In this document: positions 14,366 through 21,157 of the stretch, piece by piece
How the letters are laid out: each line of letters begins with the position of its first letter
Numbering within the stretch: the stretch's first letter is position 1
Origin: a virus
IMG/VR virus record: IMGVR_UViG_3300034066_001097
Span: 1-24,764 of that record
Direction: 5' to 3' (one strand)
Length of the DNA: 24,764 bases
The notes under the pieces: model-generated
Seen by the model: only the letters and a program-made list of their open reading frames with translations
What the model was told of the DNA's origin: nothing
Databases searched by the model: none
Position numbers and translations under genes: made by a program

Positions 14366-16192
14366 ATGGCATTCCCGATTATCCCGAAGCGCCGATCTGG
14401 CGCGACCGGCAACCCGGCGTCGCTCCAAGTCGGCGAACTGGCCGTCAACACATTGACAGGAGAACTGTTTCTGGGCGGCGACAGCGCTGTGATGCTGCTC
14501 AACCCGCCGACCTCGGCAGGGACGACGGCAACCGAGCACACCGGCGACGGCACCACGGTGGCGTTCACGTTCACCGGCTACAACGGCACAGCCGACGGCG
14601 GCTACCTCGTCAGCGTAGGCGGCATTGATCAGCCTCCGTCAAAATACAGCGTCTCGAGCACCGCAGGCGGCACCATCACGTTTGTGGAGGCTCCCATCGC
14701 GGGCGAACTCATCAGCATTCGCGCCATCGTCGCGGGCGGCGGGGGCGGCGGGGGCGGCATCACCGAACTCACCGGGGACGTGACCGCATCGGGCACTGGA
14801 TCCGTGGCGGCAACTCTCGCCAGCGTCACAACCGCCCAGGCTAACGTGGGCAGCGCGACTGCAATTCCCGTCCTGTCCGTCGATGAAAAAGGCCGCGTCA
14901 CAGAGTTGACCACGGTGCAGTTTGGCGGGCTGACTACGGCGCAGATTGCTGGGCTCTCGACGACTGCACCAGCTGCACTCTCAACCACTGCCATTGCGGG
15001 GCTCAGCAGCTTTGCCGCTCGAGCAGACCACGCGCACCTGTTGCCGTCTGCCGCTGACGTGGGCGCACTGGGCGCAACTGCCGCAGCCGGTGGAGATCTT
15101 GCGGGCAATTACCCAAACCCAACGCTGGCAGCGATCACGACGGCGCAAAGCAACATCGGTTCATCCTCGGTGGTGCCGGTGCTTAGCGTGGACACGAAAG
15201 GCCGCGTTACGAGCCTCACCACAGCCCAAATTTCTGCCGGTGGATTTACTGTTGCCGCGCTGCAAACCACCAGTCTGACGCTGGATGCGACCTACGCGCA
15301 AAAGATCATTCCATTTCAAGCGGTGGCACCAACGATTGTGACTTTGCCTGCGGATGTAAATGCCGCGATCTCTTTGGGATCAAAAGTCGAAGTTTGCAAC
15401 CTGACAACGCAGGAAGTGACGTTCCTTGCAGGCAGCGGCGCAACGATGTTAAGCACCGGCCTTAATGCTATTGCGTCGCAAAACCAATCTGCAACCGCCA
15501 CTAAGCTGGCAACAAACACGTGGATTTTGAGCGGGGATTTGAGTACCAGCACGACGGTTGATCCGTTTTTTTCTTCAGTGTCTGCACTGCTCCACATGAA
15601 CGGAGCCAACGGAGGAACGTCATTTCCTGACAACTCTCTAAACGCTTACGCGGTCACCGCAGTTAACGGAGCGACAACCTCTACGGCTCAGGTTAAATTT
15701 GGGACTGCGTCGTATCTTGGTGGCGCAACTGCCAGATACCTCAACATTCACACCGACAACACTCCGTTTGCGTTTGGCACAGGAGATTTTACGGTTGAAT
15801 TTTGGGTTAGAATTACAGCAACCGGCGGAGCGCAGAATTTGATTACTCTGCCGGGCACAAGCAACAGCATCGCCTACAATACCGGCACCGGAGTTGTTTA
15901 CATAACCGGTGGAATCACAAGGATAACATCCACATCCACGGGAACTAATGTGTGGACACATGTAGCGGTGGCAAGGGGATCAGGGACGACGAGGATGTTT
16001 ATAAACGGGGTAGTGCAGGGCACAACGTTTGCTGATTCAACAGATTACACCGCAGCCGGTACACTTTGCCAGTTGGGCGGTAGTACGGGCAGTGCCTTTA
16101 TTGGCAACATTGATGATTTCCGAGTGACCAAAGGCGTTTGCCGGTACACCACCAGTTTTAGCGCACCAATCGCGCAATTCCCCGACATGTAA
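14366..16192 (+). CDS. Tail fibre protein 2 with C-terminal LamG-like lectin domain
   Basis: In this 608-aa receptor-binding protein, residues 1-45 are the anchor shared with the preceding fibre. A GGGGGGGG linker occupies 124-131. Two copies of a fibre repeat lie at about 154-183 and 258-285 (TTAQxNxGS ... PVLSVDxKGRVTxLTT), with a GDLAGNYPNPTL motif at 243-254. Residues ~402-600 form a LamG/concanavalin-type lectin fold: LHMNGANG, FTVEFWVR, WTHVAVARG, MFINGV, IGNIDDFRV. Such domains bind carbohydrate, here probably host surface glycans. The lectin-coding part is visibly poorer in G+C (48-52% in two hand-counted 120-base stretches, against 67% in one upstream), suggesting separate acquisition. 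Confidence 0.88.
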   Translation: MAFPIIPKRRSGATGNPASLQVGELAVNTLTGELFLGGDSAVMLLNPPTSAGTTATEHTGDGTTVAFTFTGYNGTADGGYLVSVGGIDQPPSKYSVSSTAGGTITFVEAPIAGELISIRAIVAGGGGGGGGITELTGDVTASGTGSVAATLASVTTAQANVGSATAIPVLSVDEKGRVTELTTVQFGGLTTAQIAGLSTTAPAALSTTAIAGLSSFAARADHAHLLPSAADVGALGATAAAGGDLAGNYPNPTLAAITTAQSNIGSSSVVPVLSVDTKGRVTSLTTAQISAGGFTVAALQTTSLTLDATYAQKIIPFQAVAPTIVTLPADVNAAISLGSKVEVCNLTTQEVTFLAGSGATMLSTGLNAIASQNQSATATKLATNTWILSGDLSTSTTVDPFFSSVSALLHMNGANGGTSFPDNSLNAYAVTAVNGATTSTAQVKFGTASYLGGATARYLNIHTDNTPFAFGTGDFTVEFWVRITATGGAQNLITLPGTSNSIAYNTGTGVVYITGGITRITSTSTGTNVWTHVAVARGSGTTRMFINGVVQGTTFADSTDYTAAGTLCQLGGSTGSAFIGNIDDFRVTKGVCRYTTSFSAPIAQFPDM

Positions 16193-16194
16193 TC

Positions 16195-17871
16195 ATGCCA
16201 TCTCTCAACTCTCCAATTTTGACCGGCGACGTCTCCGGCGGGCTGCACTCGACGAGTGTAGACAAACTTAAAGGCCAGCCGGTGGCAGCAACGGCACCGA
16301 CTAGCGGGCAGGTGCTCACGTGGGACGGCTCGCAGTGGGCTCCTGCCGCCTCTACGGGCGGTGGTGGCGGCGGCGCAAACGGGCTGACGTACTATCTCAA
16401 CCAGGGCACGAACGCTGACGCGCCGACCACCAATCTGCCAGGCACACCGAAACAGCTTGGGCGCAGTGCAGACGCGAGCCAGACAACGGCAGCGAGCGGC
16501 ACGCTGACGCCGGAAACATGGACGCAGTTTGCCGGATTTGTCACCGAGTCCACGCCGCAGGATCCGGGATCGACCGACATCCCGGCGGGGCTGTTTGATT
16601 TTAACGTGTGGCTTGTGGGGGTTGCTGACAACAACCACAGCAACAGCGTGCGTGCCAAGGTGTTTAAGTACGATGGCAGTGCTGCGCCTACGCTACTTGC
16701 GACCTCCGCAGCGGTGACGATTGGCACGACTGCCGCTCTAGTTGGCTTTACGGTGCTGGTGCCAGAGACGACGATGCTGGTGACGGATCGGATCTTTGTG
16801 ACGCTCGAGGCCTATGCGACTGGAAACAACCACAGCGTGACTGGGCAGTTTGGTGGCAGCACTCCGAGCCATGTCCACACGTCCCTCGGGCTTGTGGCAG
16901 GCACGGGACTCTGGAAAAACGTAGCGGGCGTGCTGCAAAGTCCGGCAAGCCTACTTGTGGACGCTGACGTTGACGCGGCTGCGGCAATTGCGCAGAGCAA
17001 GATTGACGGGCTCACGACCGCGCTGGCGGCGAAGGCAACTAGCGCACAAGTTGACGTTTACAGCACGGCGGGAACGTTTACATGGACCAAACCGGCAAAC
17101 GCAAAATTGGTGAATATTGTCGTGATTTCTGGCGGCGGCGGCGGGGGCTCTGGGCGCAAAGCGGGCGTTGGATCTCAGGCATCTGGCGGTGGTGGTGGGG
17201 GCGGCGGATCATATTCGTTGCGTGACATTGCAGCTTCAATTTTGGGATCGACTGAAACTGTTGTTGTCGGAAGCGGGGGGACTGGTGGAGCTTCCGTAAC
17301 AGCCAACAGCACAAACGGAAACATTGGTGTTACTGGAGGAAATTCTTCCTTTGGAGCTTGGATACAAGTGACGGGTGGTGGAGGTGCTGGGACTGCAACA
17401 ACCGCAAATGGACCTGCTGGGGCAGGTTCAAGTGCCCGCGCCATGTTTCAAGGGGGTAACGGATCAGCGGGCGGCGCAGGGGCAGGAACACTTACTGGTG
17501 GATCAAATGTAAATATTTCAGGCGCAGGAGGAGGCGCAGGAGGAGGGCTCCCTGCTGCTGCAACGGTTGGATTTACAGGGAGCGCGGGAGGAACTTGTCT
17601 TGGATCTTGGTTTAGCGGTGGAACTGCAAATGGAGGAGCAATTGGGGGCAACGGCGCATCTGCTCCAAACGTCGCAGCAGGTTTTGCTGCTAGTGGCAGC
17701 GCAGGCGGAGGCGGTGGGTCAAGCGTCACTGGCAACGCAGGCAACGGTGGCAACGGCGGGCTTTATGGCGGCGCAGGGGGCGGCGGAGGCGCGGCTCTCG
17801 ATAACGTCGGCAACTCTGGTGCAGGCGGAAACGGGGCCAACGGCATCGTCATTGTCACCACCTATTTCTAA
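16195..17871 (+). CDS. Glycine-rich tail fibre protein
   Basis: In this 558-aa fibre, residues 1-52 carry a fibre-base motif (LTGDVSGG ... GQPVAATAPTSGQVLTWDGSQW). A GGGGGG linker lies at 55-60. Residues ~65-232 form a beta-sandwich-like domain (AGLFDFNVWLVG, MLVTDRIFVTLEAY, SHVHTSLG). Residues ~288-558 are a glycine-rich domain that begins with VYSTAGTFTWTKPANAKLVNIVVISGG-type strands and ends NGANGIVIVTTYF, the usual frame of phage glycine-rich adhesin domains. Such domains can form polyglycine-II sandwiches in receptor-binding tips. It follows fibre 2 by two bases and overlaps the holin by TAATG. Confidence 0.86.
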   Translation: MPSLNSPILTGDVSGGLHSTSVDKLKGQPVAATAPTSGQVLTWDGSQWAPAASTGGGGGGANGLTYYLNQGTNADAPTTNLPGTPKQLGRSADASQTTAASGTLTPETWTQFAGFVTESTPQDPGSTDIPAGLFDFNVWLVGVADNNHSNSVRAKVFKYDGSAAPTLLATSAAVTIGTTAALVGFTVLVPETTMLVTDRIFVTLEAYATGNNHSVTGQFGGSTPSHVHTSLGLVAGTGLWKNVAGVLQSPASLLVDADVDAAAAIAQSKIDGLTTALAAKATSAQVDVYSTAGTFTWTKPANAKLVNIVVISGGGGGGSGRKAGVGSQASGGGGGGGGSYSLRDIAASILGSTETVVVGSGGTGGASVTANSTNGNIGVTGGNSSFGAWIQVTGGGGAGTATTANGPAGAGSSARAMFQGGNGSAGGAGAGTLTGGSNVNISGAGGGAGGGLPAAATVGFTGSAGGTCLGSWFSGGTANGGAIGGNGASAPNVAAGFAASGSAGGGGGSSVTGNAGNGGNGGLYGGAGGGGGAALDNVGNSGAGGNGANGIVIVTTYF

Positions 17872-18353
17872 TGTCCTTTCTTTCAAAACTCCTCCCAACC
17901 ATAGGCAATCTCCTCGGTGGCCCTCTTGGTGGGGCTGCCGTGGAGGCTGTTGGCAAAGCGCTGGGGATCAGCGAGGCGACTACGGACAAAGTGCAGCGTG
18001 CGCTGACATCTGGCAACCTGACGGCGGAGCAGATTGCCGCTTTGCAGGCTGCCGACCTGCAACTCAAAACGCGCATGGCCGAGCTGGGGATTGACGCGGA
18101 GAAACTGGCGGCCGAGGACCGGGCAAGTGCGCGGGCGATGCAAACGGCAACGGACTCTTGGGTGCCGTCGGTGCTCGCGTGTGTTGTCACTGCTGGTTTT
18201 TTTGGGATCCTTGTGGGGCTTTTGACGGGCTGGCTAAAGCTGTGGGAATCGACCACCTTGAGCCTTTTGATTGGGACGCTCAGCGGGGCCTTCACGTCGG
18301 TGCTGGCGTTTTTCTACGGGGCTTCTCACAAACCGGAGCAGCCGAAGAAATGA
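17871..18353 (+). CDS. Holin, 3TM (gene-transfer-release) type
   Basis: This 160-aa protein has a soluble N-terminus (a short hydrophobic Gly-rich helix, then an Ala/Glu/Lys helical region to residue ~95, including EDRASARAMQ). Two clear membrane segments follow at residues ~97-121 (WVPSVLACVVTAGFFGILVGLL) and ~128-149 (LSLLIGTLSGAFTSVLAFFYG). A helix with DRxSAR before a WxPxxLA membrane segment is characteristic of the 3TM holin family. It would form lesions in the inner membrane that release the endolysin. It starts within the stop of the glycine-rich fibre and overlaps the next membrane gene by ATGA. Confidence 0.82.
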   Translation: MSFLSKLLPTIGNLLGGPLGGAAVEAVGKALGISEATTDKVQRALTSGNLTAEQIAALQAADLQLKTRMAELGIDAEKLAAEDRASARAMQTATDSWVPSVLACVVTAGFFGILVGLLTGWLKLWESTTLSLLIGTLSGAFTSVLAFFYGASHKPEQPKK

Positions 18354-18661
18354 TCGAGGAACTGAAACAAGCTGGCGTTGACCTGGGACTCGCCATGGCC
18401 GGGTTTGCGGGCTCCGTGCTGATGAGCAGCAAGGAAGCCGGCCGCAACCTACCGCGCACGCTGGCAAGCCTGCTGGGAGGCGCCGCGAGCGCAAACTACG
18501 TGACGCCGCTTATCCTCAAGCTGGCCCGGCTGGACGGGGAGCCGCAGTACGCTTACGCCGCGGCGTTTCTGCTTGGATTTTGTGGCCTGAGGGCAGTGGA
18601 AACGATCAGCAACAAACTTATCACCGATGACGCTGCCAACCGCAATAAACGCAACCGCTAA
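18350..18661 (+). CDS. Small membrane protein of the lysis cassette
   Basis: The ATG at 18350 overlaps the holin stop. The 103-aa product has hydrophobic segments at residues ~11-26, ~38-58 (LASLLGGAASANYVTPLILKL) and ~67-83, and a basic C-terminus (NRNKRNR). It may be a second holin, an antiholin or another lysis regulator. Its 3' end overlaps the next membrane protein by 35 nt in a different frame. The exact family is not recognised. Confidence 0.75.
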   Translation: MIEELKQAGVDLGLAMAGFAGSVLMSSKEAGRNLPRTLASLLGGAASANYVTPLILKLARLDGEPQYAYAAAFLLGFCGLRAVETISNKLITDDAANRNKRNR

Positions 18662-19007
18662 CGGCATCCTGGCCGTCTCCGCGCTGCATTTGGTGTTCCG
18701 AGTCTTTGGGCATCCCGAGTCGGCAATCTGGCGCAAGCCGTGGGCCGCAATGCTCTGCAAAGGCGCTACCACCGTGACAGTTTGCGGCGCGCTGTGGAAC
18801 CTGCTAACACTTTCGAGTCCCGCGGCATCCGAGGTGCTGCTCAATATCGGCATCGCCGCAAATTTCGTGTGGATCTCCTTTTTTTATGACCGTCCTACCC
18901 GTACCAACAATTCCCGCATTTCAAGCAAAGTACCTGGGGGCAACGCCGCCCGCGGGGCTGCAAATCCTCGCCCCCGTAAAAAGAGTTCTTCCGCCCGCAG
19001 GAACTGA
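18627..19007 (+). CDS. Membrane protein of the lysis cassette
   Basis: This 126-aa product has hydrophobic segments at residues ~10-27, ~43-61 and ~68-86. After residue 88 it becomes a hydrophilic Arg/Ser/Asn/Pro-rich tail. That tail coincides with the nested frame starting at 18886, so its odd composition may be forced by the overlap. It overlaps the previous gene by 35 nt. Possible roles are an additional holin or pinholin-like protein; the absence of a single N-terminal membrane anchor argues against an i-spanin. Confidence 0.65.
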   Translation: MTLPTAINATANGILAVSALHLVFRVFGHPESAIWRKPWAAMLCKGATTVTVCGALWNLLTLSSPAASEVLLNIGIAANFVWISFFYDRPTRTNNSRISSKVPGGNAARGAANPRPRKKSSSARRN

Positions 19008-19119
19008 GGGAAATGGGCTTCCGCCTTCGAAGATTTCGCCGTACAGTGGGATTTATGACGCCGACGGAAAACTCCCAAGAGTGCCCGGACCGGGCACAAC
19101 TTTTCTCGCTCATGCTTAA
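18886..19119 (+). CDS. Nested proline-rich protein in the lysis region
   Basis: This 77-aa frame begins inside the end of the preceding membrane-protein gene (122-nt overlap) and ends 8 nt into the next. It is rich in Pro and Gly (12 and 11 residues), with no signal peptide, membrane segment or Cys. Nested small genes in this place often encode Rz1-type o-spanins, but the required lipobox cysteine is missing, so spanin is not supported. Ordinary-looking composition and the need for a gene between 19007 and 19112 favour it being real. Confidence 0.5.
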   Translation: MTVLPVPTIPAFQAKYLGATPPAGLQILAPVKRVLPPAGTEGNGLPPSKISPYSGIYDADGKLPRVPGPGTTFLAHA

Positions 19120-19285
19120 CTCTCGGCACTTCTTAGACTTGGCGACCGTGAACCTCGCAAACGTGGGCGCACTCGCCATCTCTTTGAGCGAAGCTGAGCA
19201 GTGGATCCGGATCGCAAGCTGTTTGCTGGCGGCGATCTTCACTTCCATCAAAATTGTGGAGTCCATCCGCGCACTCAAAAAATGA
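19112..19285 (+). CDS. Small holin-like membrane peptide
   Basis: The ATG at 19112 overlaps the previous stop by 8 nt; an in-frame ATG at 19055 would add 19 polar residues and lies deep in the nested frame, so it is less favoured. The 57-aa product has an amphipathic N-terminal segment (LDLATVNLANVGALAISL), then a clear membrane helix at residues ~33-49 (IASCLLAAIFTSIKIV) and a basic end RALKK. Size, pattern and position right before the endolysin fit a small class of phage holins. It overlaps the lysozyme gene by ATGA. Confidence 0.62.
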   Translation: MLNSRHFLDLATVNLANVGALAISLSEAEQWIRIASCLLAAIFTSIKIVESIRALKK

Positions 19286-19884
19286 ACCTCTCACCGCGCG
19301 GCATCGCCAAAATCATCGACTGGGAGACGGGCGGGGAGCGCTACTACGACCGGCACCCGGAATGGCCCGGCGAGGCCAGTGGGATCACCATCGGCGTTGG
19401 CTGGGACCTCGGGCATTCGCACGCGGGCGAGACAACCAGGGCATGGTCGCCGCACCTCGACAAAGCCACGCTCGAGATTCTCGTCGCGCTGACCGGACAC
19501 CGCGGGGAGGCTGCGCAGGTGCGGCTGCCGCACGTTCGGCACCTGGTGATCCCGTGGGATGCTGCGTTGGCCGTTTTTCAGGACGTGACTATCCCGACCT
19601 GGTACCTGCGGACTCTCCGAATTTACCCGCAAGTTGACGAACTGCCTGGCGACTGCGCGGCGGCGCTGGTGTCGCTGGTGTTCAACCGTGGCCCAAACCT
19701 GACGGGCGACCGGCGGCGTGAGATGGCCGAGATCCAGCGGTTGCTCCGCGTGGGCGAGCTGGGCGGCGTGCCTGACCAACTGCGCGCGATGAAGCGGCTC
19801 TGGCCCGACACGAAGGGGCTGCGGCGGCGCAGGGATGAAGAGGCCGAGCTTTTCGAGGCTGGGCTCGTTCCGGCGGGCGAATAG
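19282..19884 (+). CDS. Endolysin, lysozyme-like (T4-lysozyme/pesticin fold)
   Basis: The ATG at 19282 overlaps the preceding stop (ATGA). The 200-aa product shows lysozyme landmarks: a catalytic-type Glu15 in DWETGGE, the substrate-cleft motif SGITIGVGWDLG (33-44) comparable to TIGIG of T4 lysozyme, and LVSLVFNRG (~131-139), the conserved helix of the GH24-like fold. It would cleave peptidoglycan glycan strands. There is no signal peptide or SAR anchor, so it depends on the upstream holin for release. A basic Arg-rich segment (RRRREM..., LRRRRDE) lies in the C-terminal part. It is the last late gene before the intergenic gap. Confidence 0.82.
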   Translation: MNLSPRGIAKIIDWETGGERYYDRHPEWPGEASGITIGVGWDLGHSHAGETTRAWSPHLDKATLEILVALTGHRGEAAQVRLPHVRHLVIPWDAALAVFQDVTIPTWYLRTLRIYPQVDELPGDCAAALVSLVFNRGPNLTGDRRREMAEIQRLLRVGELGGVPDQLRAMKRLWPDTKGLRRRRDEEAELFEAGLVPAGE

Positions 19885-19917
19885 TTTTCCGACCAGCGCA
19901 CCGGGTGCCGAATGCTG

Positions 19918-19952
19918 CGCAGGGAGATCCTGCGAGGGGTTGCGATTTCCCC
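19918..19952 (+). other. Two adjacent hairpins in the late/early intergenic gap
   Basis: A perfect CGCAGG/CCTGCG hairpin (19918-19923 with 19929-19934, 5-nt loop) is followed by GGGG/CCCC (19936-19939 with 19949-19952, 9-nt loop). No T tract follows, so intrinsic termination is uncertain. The gap (19885-20006) separates the lysis genes from the early region. Confidence 0.35.
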
Positions 19953-19972
19953 ATGAAACAAAGGCACCGCGC

Positions 19973-20000
19973 TTGACTAGCAAAGCACGCTGCGTAGGGT
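19973..20000 (+). promoter_or_regulatory. Promoter-like sequence before the early region
   Basis: TTGACT (19973-19978) matches the -35 hexamer in 5 of 6 positions. TAGGGT (19995-20000) is a weak -10 at 16 nt spacing. The -10 lies only 6 nt before the ATG at 20007, so a transcript would be nearly leaderless. The -35 overlaps a 12-bp repeat found again at 20397. It is the only good -35 in an intergenic gap of this window. Confidence 0.4.
19976..19987 (+). repeat. 12-bp direct repeat ACTAGCAAAGCA, copy 1
   Basis: The identical 12-mer occurs at 20397-20408. Both copies lie 31-36 nt upstream of a small early gene start, so they may be a shared operator or upstream promoter element. Confidence 0.5.
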
Positions 20001-20006
20001 GCGGGC

Positions 20007-20228
20007 ATGGACACACAACCATCCCCTGACTGGGACCCCGTCGTCGGTCTCCGCGAACTCGCCGCCATCTCTTGCCTACAGGTGCTGATGCAGCGCGACA
20101 ACCACCCGCTCCGCGAGCCGCAGGGGCCTGAGGAACTGGCTCAGGAGGCCATGATCTACTCAGACGCCTTGGTGCGGAAGCTCATCAACTGGCAGAAAAT
20201 GAGGCTCGAGGGCATCCTAAACCGCTGA
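20007..20228 (+). CDS. Small early protein, unknown
   Basis: This 73-aa acidic protein is the first gene after the late/early gap. It is predicted helical (residues 13-30 and 42-70) with a Pro-rich turn between (HPLREPQGPEE). No known domain is recognised. The promoter-like TTGACT...TAGGGT immediately precedes it, and the ATG follows GCGGGC with no clear SD. Confidence 0.68.
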   Translation: MDTQPSPDWDPVVGLRELAAISCLQVLMQRDNHPLREPQGPEELAQEAMIYSDALVRKLINWQKMRLEGILNR

Positions 20229-20233
20229 CCGCC

Positions 20234-20401
20234 ATGGAACTTACATTAGCGCAAAAACGCGCGGCAGCTGGTGCCATCGGCGGCAAGGCGCGCAGCGAAA
20301 AAAAGACCGAGGCAGTGCGCCGCAACGCATCGCTGCCACGTCCTAAAGCGCGCATTGCCAACGCTTTGAAACGGGCAAAAAATAATTTAACAAAAAACTA
20401 G
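20234..20401 (+). CDS. Small basic Ala/Lys/Arg-rich protein
   Basis: This 55-aa frame runs from ATG at 20234 to TAG at 20399-20401. It contains about 16 Lys/Arg residues against 3 Glu, and a Gly-rich turn (AAAGAIGGKARSEKK) followed by a basic helix. The composition suggests nucleic-acid binding, but no family is recognised. It begins 5 nt after the preceding stop with no SD. Its stop codon lies inside the second copy of the 12-bp repeat, so the next regulatory region starts within this gene. Confidence 0.6.
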   Translation: MELTLAQKRAAAGAIGGKARSEKKTEAVRRNASLPRPKARIANALKRAKNNLTKN

Positions 20402-20408
20402 CAAAGCA
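20397..20408 (+). repeat. 12-bp direct repeat ACTAGCAAAGCA, copy 2
   Basis: This copy is identical to 19976-19987. Here it is part of an imperfect inverted repeat, CTAgCAAAG-caa-CTTTGttTAG (20398-20419), an operator-like arrangement. TAAGAT (20421-20426) is a possible -10 just before the ATG at 20433. Confidence 0.45.
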
Positions 20409-20432
20409 ACTTTGTTTAGCTAAGATGAGCCC

Positions 20433-20570
20433 ATGACAACGAACACCGCACTGAACGACGAACCCGAAACTTACGAAGAAATGGAAGACCGGCTGGCACT
20501 TGAAGCCGAGTATGCCGCAGAAGAACTGGCAGAAGATGTCCGCAAAGGGCGCGCATCTTTTGACTTCTAG
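20433..20570 (+). CDS. Small acidic protein
   Basis: This 45-aa frame has about 15 Asp/Glu against 4 Lys/Arg, and is predicted to be one long helix (EEMEDRLALEAEYAAEELAEDV). It follows the basic 55-aa protein, separated by the repeat/promoter-like element. It might be a DNA-mimic, an inhibitor or simply a small regulatory peptide; nothing in the sequence decides. A tight hairpin (ACGCCC/GGGCGT, 20577-20592) lies just after its stop. Confidence 0.55.
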   Translation: MTTNTALNDEPETYEEMEDRLALEAEYAAEELAEDVRKGRASFDF

Positions 20571-20576
20571 GCCGAA

Positions 20577-20626
20577 ACGCCCGAGGGGGCGTCCGACCCG
20601 TAATGCGGGCGCTGACGAGGCCGTCA
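20577..20626 (+). terminator. Possible weak terminators downstream of the acidic protein
   Basis: The first hairpin, ACGCCC-gagg-GGGCGT (20577-20592), starts 7 nt after the stop but has no T tract. The second, TGACG-aggc-CGTCA (20613-20626), is followed by GATTTTAC. Together they could attenuate transcription into the following genes. The rest of the 99-nt gap is an A/C-rich leader. Confidence 0.35.
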
Positions 20627-20669
20627 GATTTTACTAACGCAACCGAGACAACCAACCGACCACTACACC

Positions 20670-20882
20670 ATGACCACTGCACCCGCCCGCGCATTTACCT
20701 GCGACCTTTACGGCCACGACGGATTTCTCCGCCACGCTGGCATCCGCGTCAAATGGCAACCTGACCACCTGCGCGTTGGGCCGTGCGCACTGGCGCTCGA
20801 CACTGTTGCCGCCGACGGCGCACGCCGCATCCGCATCCCTGCTGGCGTGCTCGTCCGGCAGCCGCGCAAATCCAGCCGCTAG
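20670..20882 (+). CDS. Small early protein, unknown
   Basis: This 70-aa product is basic, beta-rich, with two Cys (residues 11 and 39), and ends in a basic tail (RQPRKSSR). The ATG follows an A/C-rich leader (CAACCGAGACAACCAACC...) instead of an SD, a leader style that recurs before 20954 and 21735. No known domain is recognised. Confidence 0.6.
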   Translation: MTTAPARAFTCDLYGHDGFLRHAGIRVKWQPDHLRVGPCALALDTVAADGARRIRIPAGVLVRQPRKSSR

Positions 20883-20953
20883 CATGTTCCCGCTGAGCGT
20901 CCGCACGGCGGGCGTTCCGGGGAGCATGTACGCTCCGACAACAACCAACCAAA

Positions 20954-21157
20954 ATGAGCACATCACACTATAGTCGCCCGTATCGGGCAACACCGCCTCC
21001 GCCGAACACTCGCCGGTGGACTTCCGCAAAACTCGGCACCATCGGCGCGCTGCTGCTGGTGGACATGGCCGCGCTCCTTGGGAGCCAGGACATCGTGGAA
21101 TCGTTGTTCCTTGCCGCGCTCGTCGTAGTCAACTGCTGGGCACTCACACGGCAATGA
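20954..21157 (+). CDS. Small membrane protein, unknown
   Basis: This 67-aa product has a Pro/Arg-rich cytosol-like N-terminus (residues 1-25) and two hydrophobic stretches, ~27-42 (LGTIGALLLVDMAALLG) and ~49-64 (VESLFLAALVVVNCWAL). It begins after an A/C-rich leader and overlaps the zinc-site gene by ATGA. A membrane protein in the early region might modulate the host or exclude other phages, but that is speculation. Confidence 0.68.
   Translation: MSTSHYSRPYRATPPPPNTRRWTSAKLGTIGALLLVDMAALLGSQDIVESLFLAALVVVNCWALTRQ

Noticed and set aside
13259-14539. Long antisense open frame (426 codons) under the fibre genes
   Set aside because: It mirrors the G+C-rich codon pattern of fibre 1, spans several + strand gene boundaries, is low-complexity (His/Arg/Gly/Cys-rich) and has no recognisable domain. 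The + strand genes are clearly real.
13127-17871. Diversity-generating retroelement target in the fibres
   Set aside because: No reverse transcriptase, no template/variable repeat pair and no terminal C-type lectin signature are seen in the window. The lectin is LamG-like.
19013-19111. Longer versions of the small holin-like peptide (starts at 19013 or 19055)
   Set aside because: The added residues are polar or Arg-rich and lie wholly inside the nested Pro-rich frame; the ATG near the preceding stop is the usual arrangement here.
18886-19119. Rz1-type outer-membrane spanin for the nested Pro-rich frame
   Set aside because: Size, proline content and nesting fit, but there is no signal peptide and no cysteine for a lipobox.
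20884-20973. 29-codon frame starting just after the 70-aa gene
   Set aside because: Too short to support; it overlaps the start of the membrane gene at 20954 and shows no motif.
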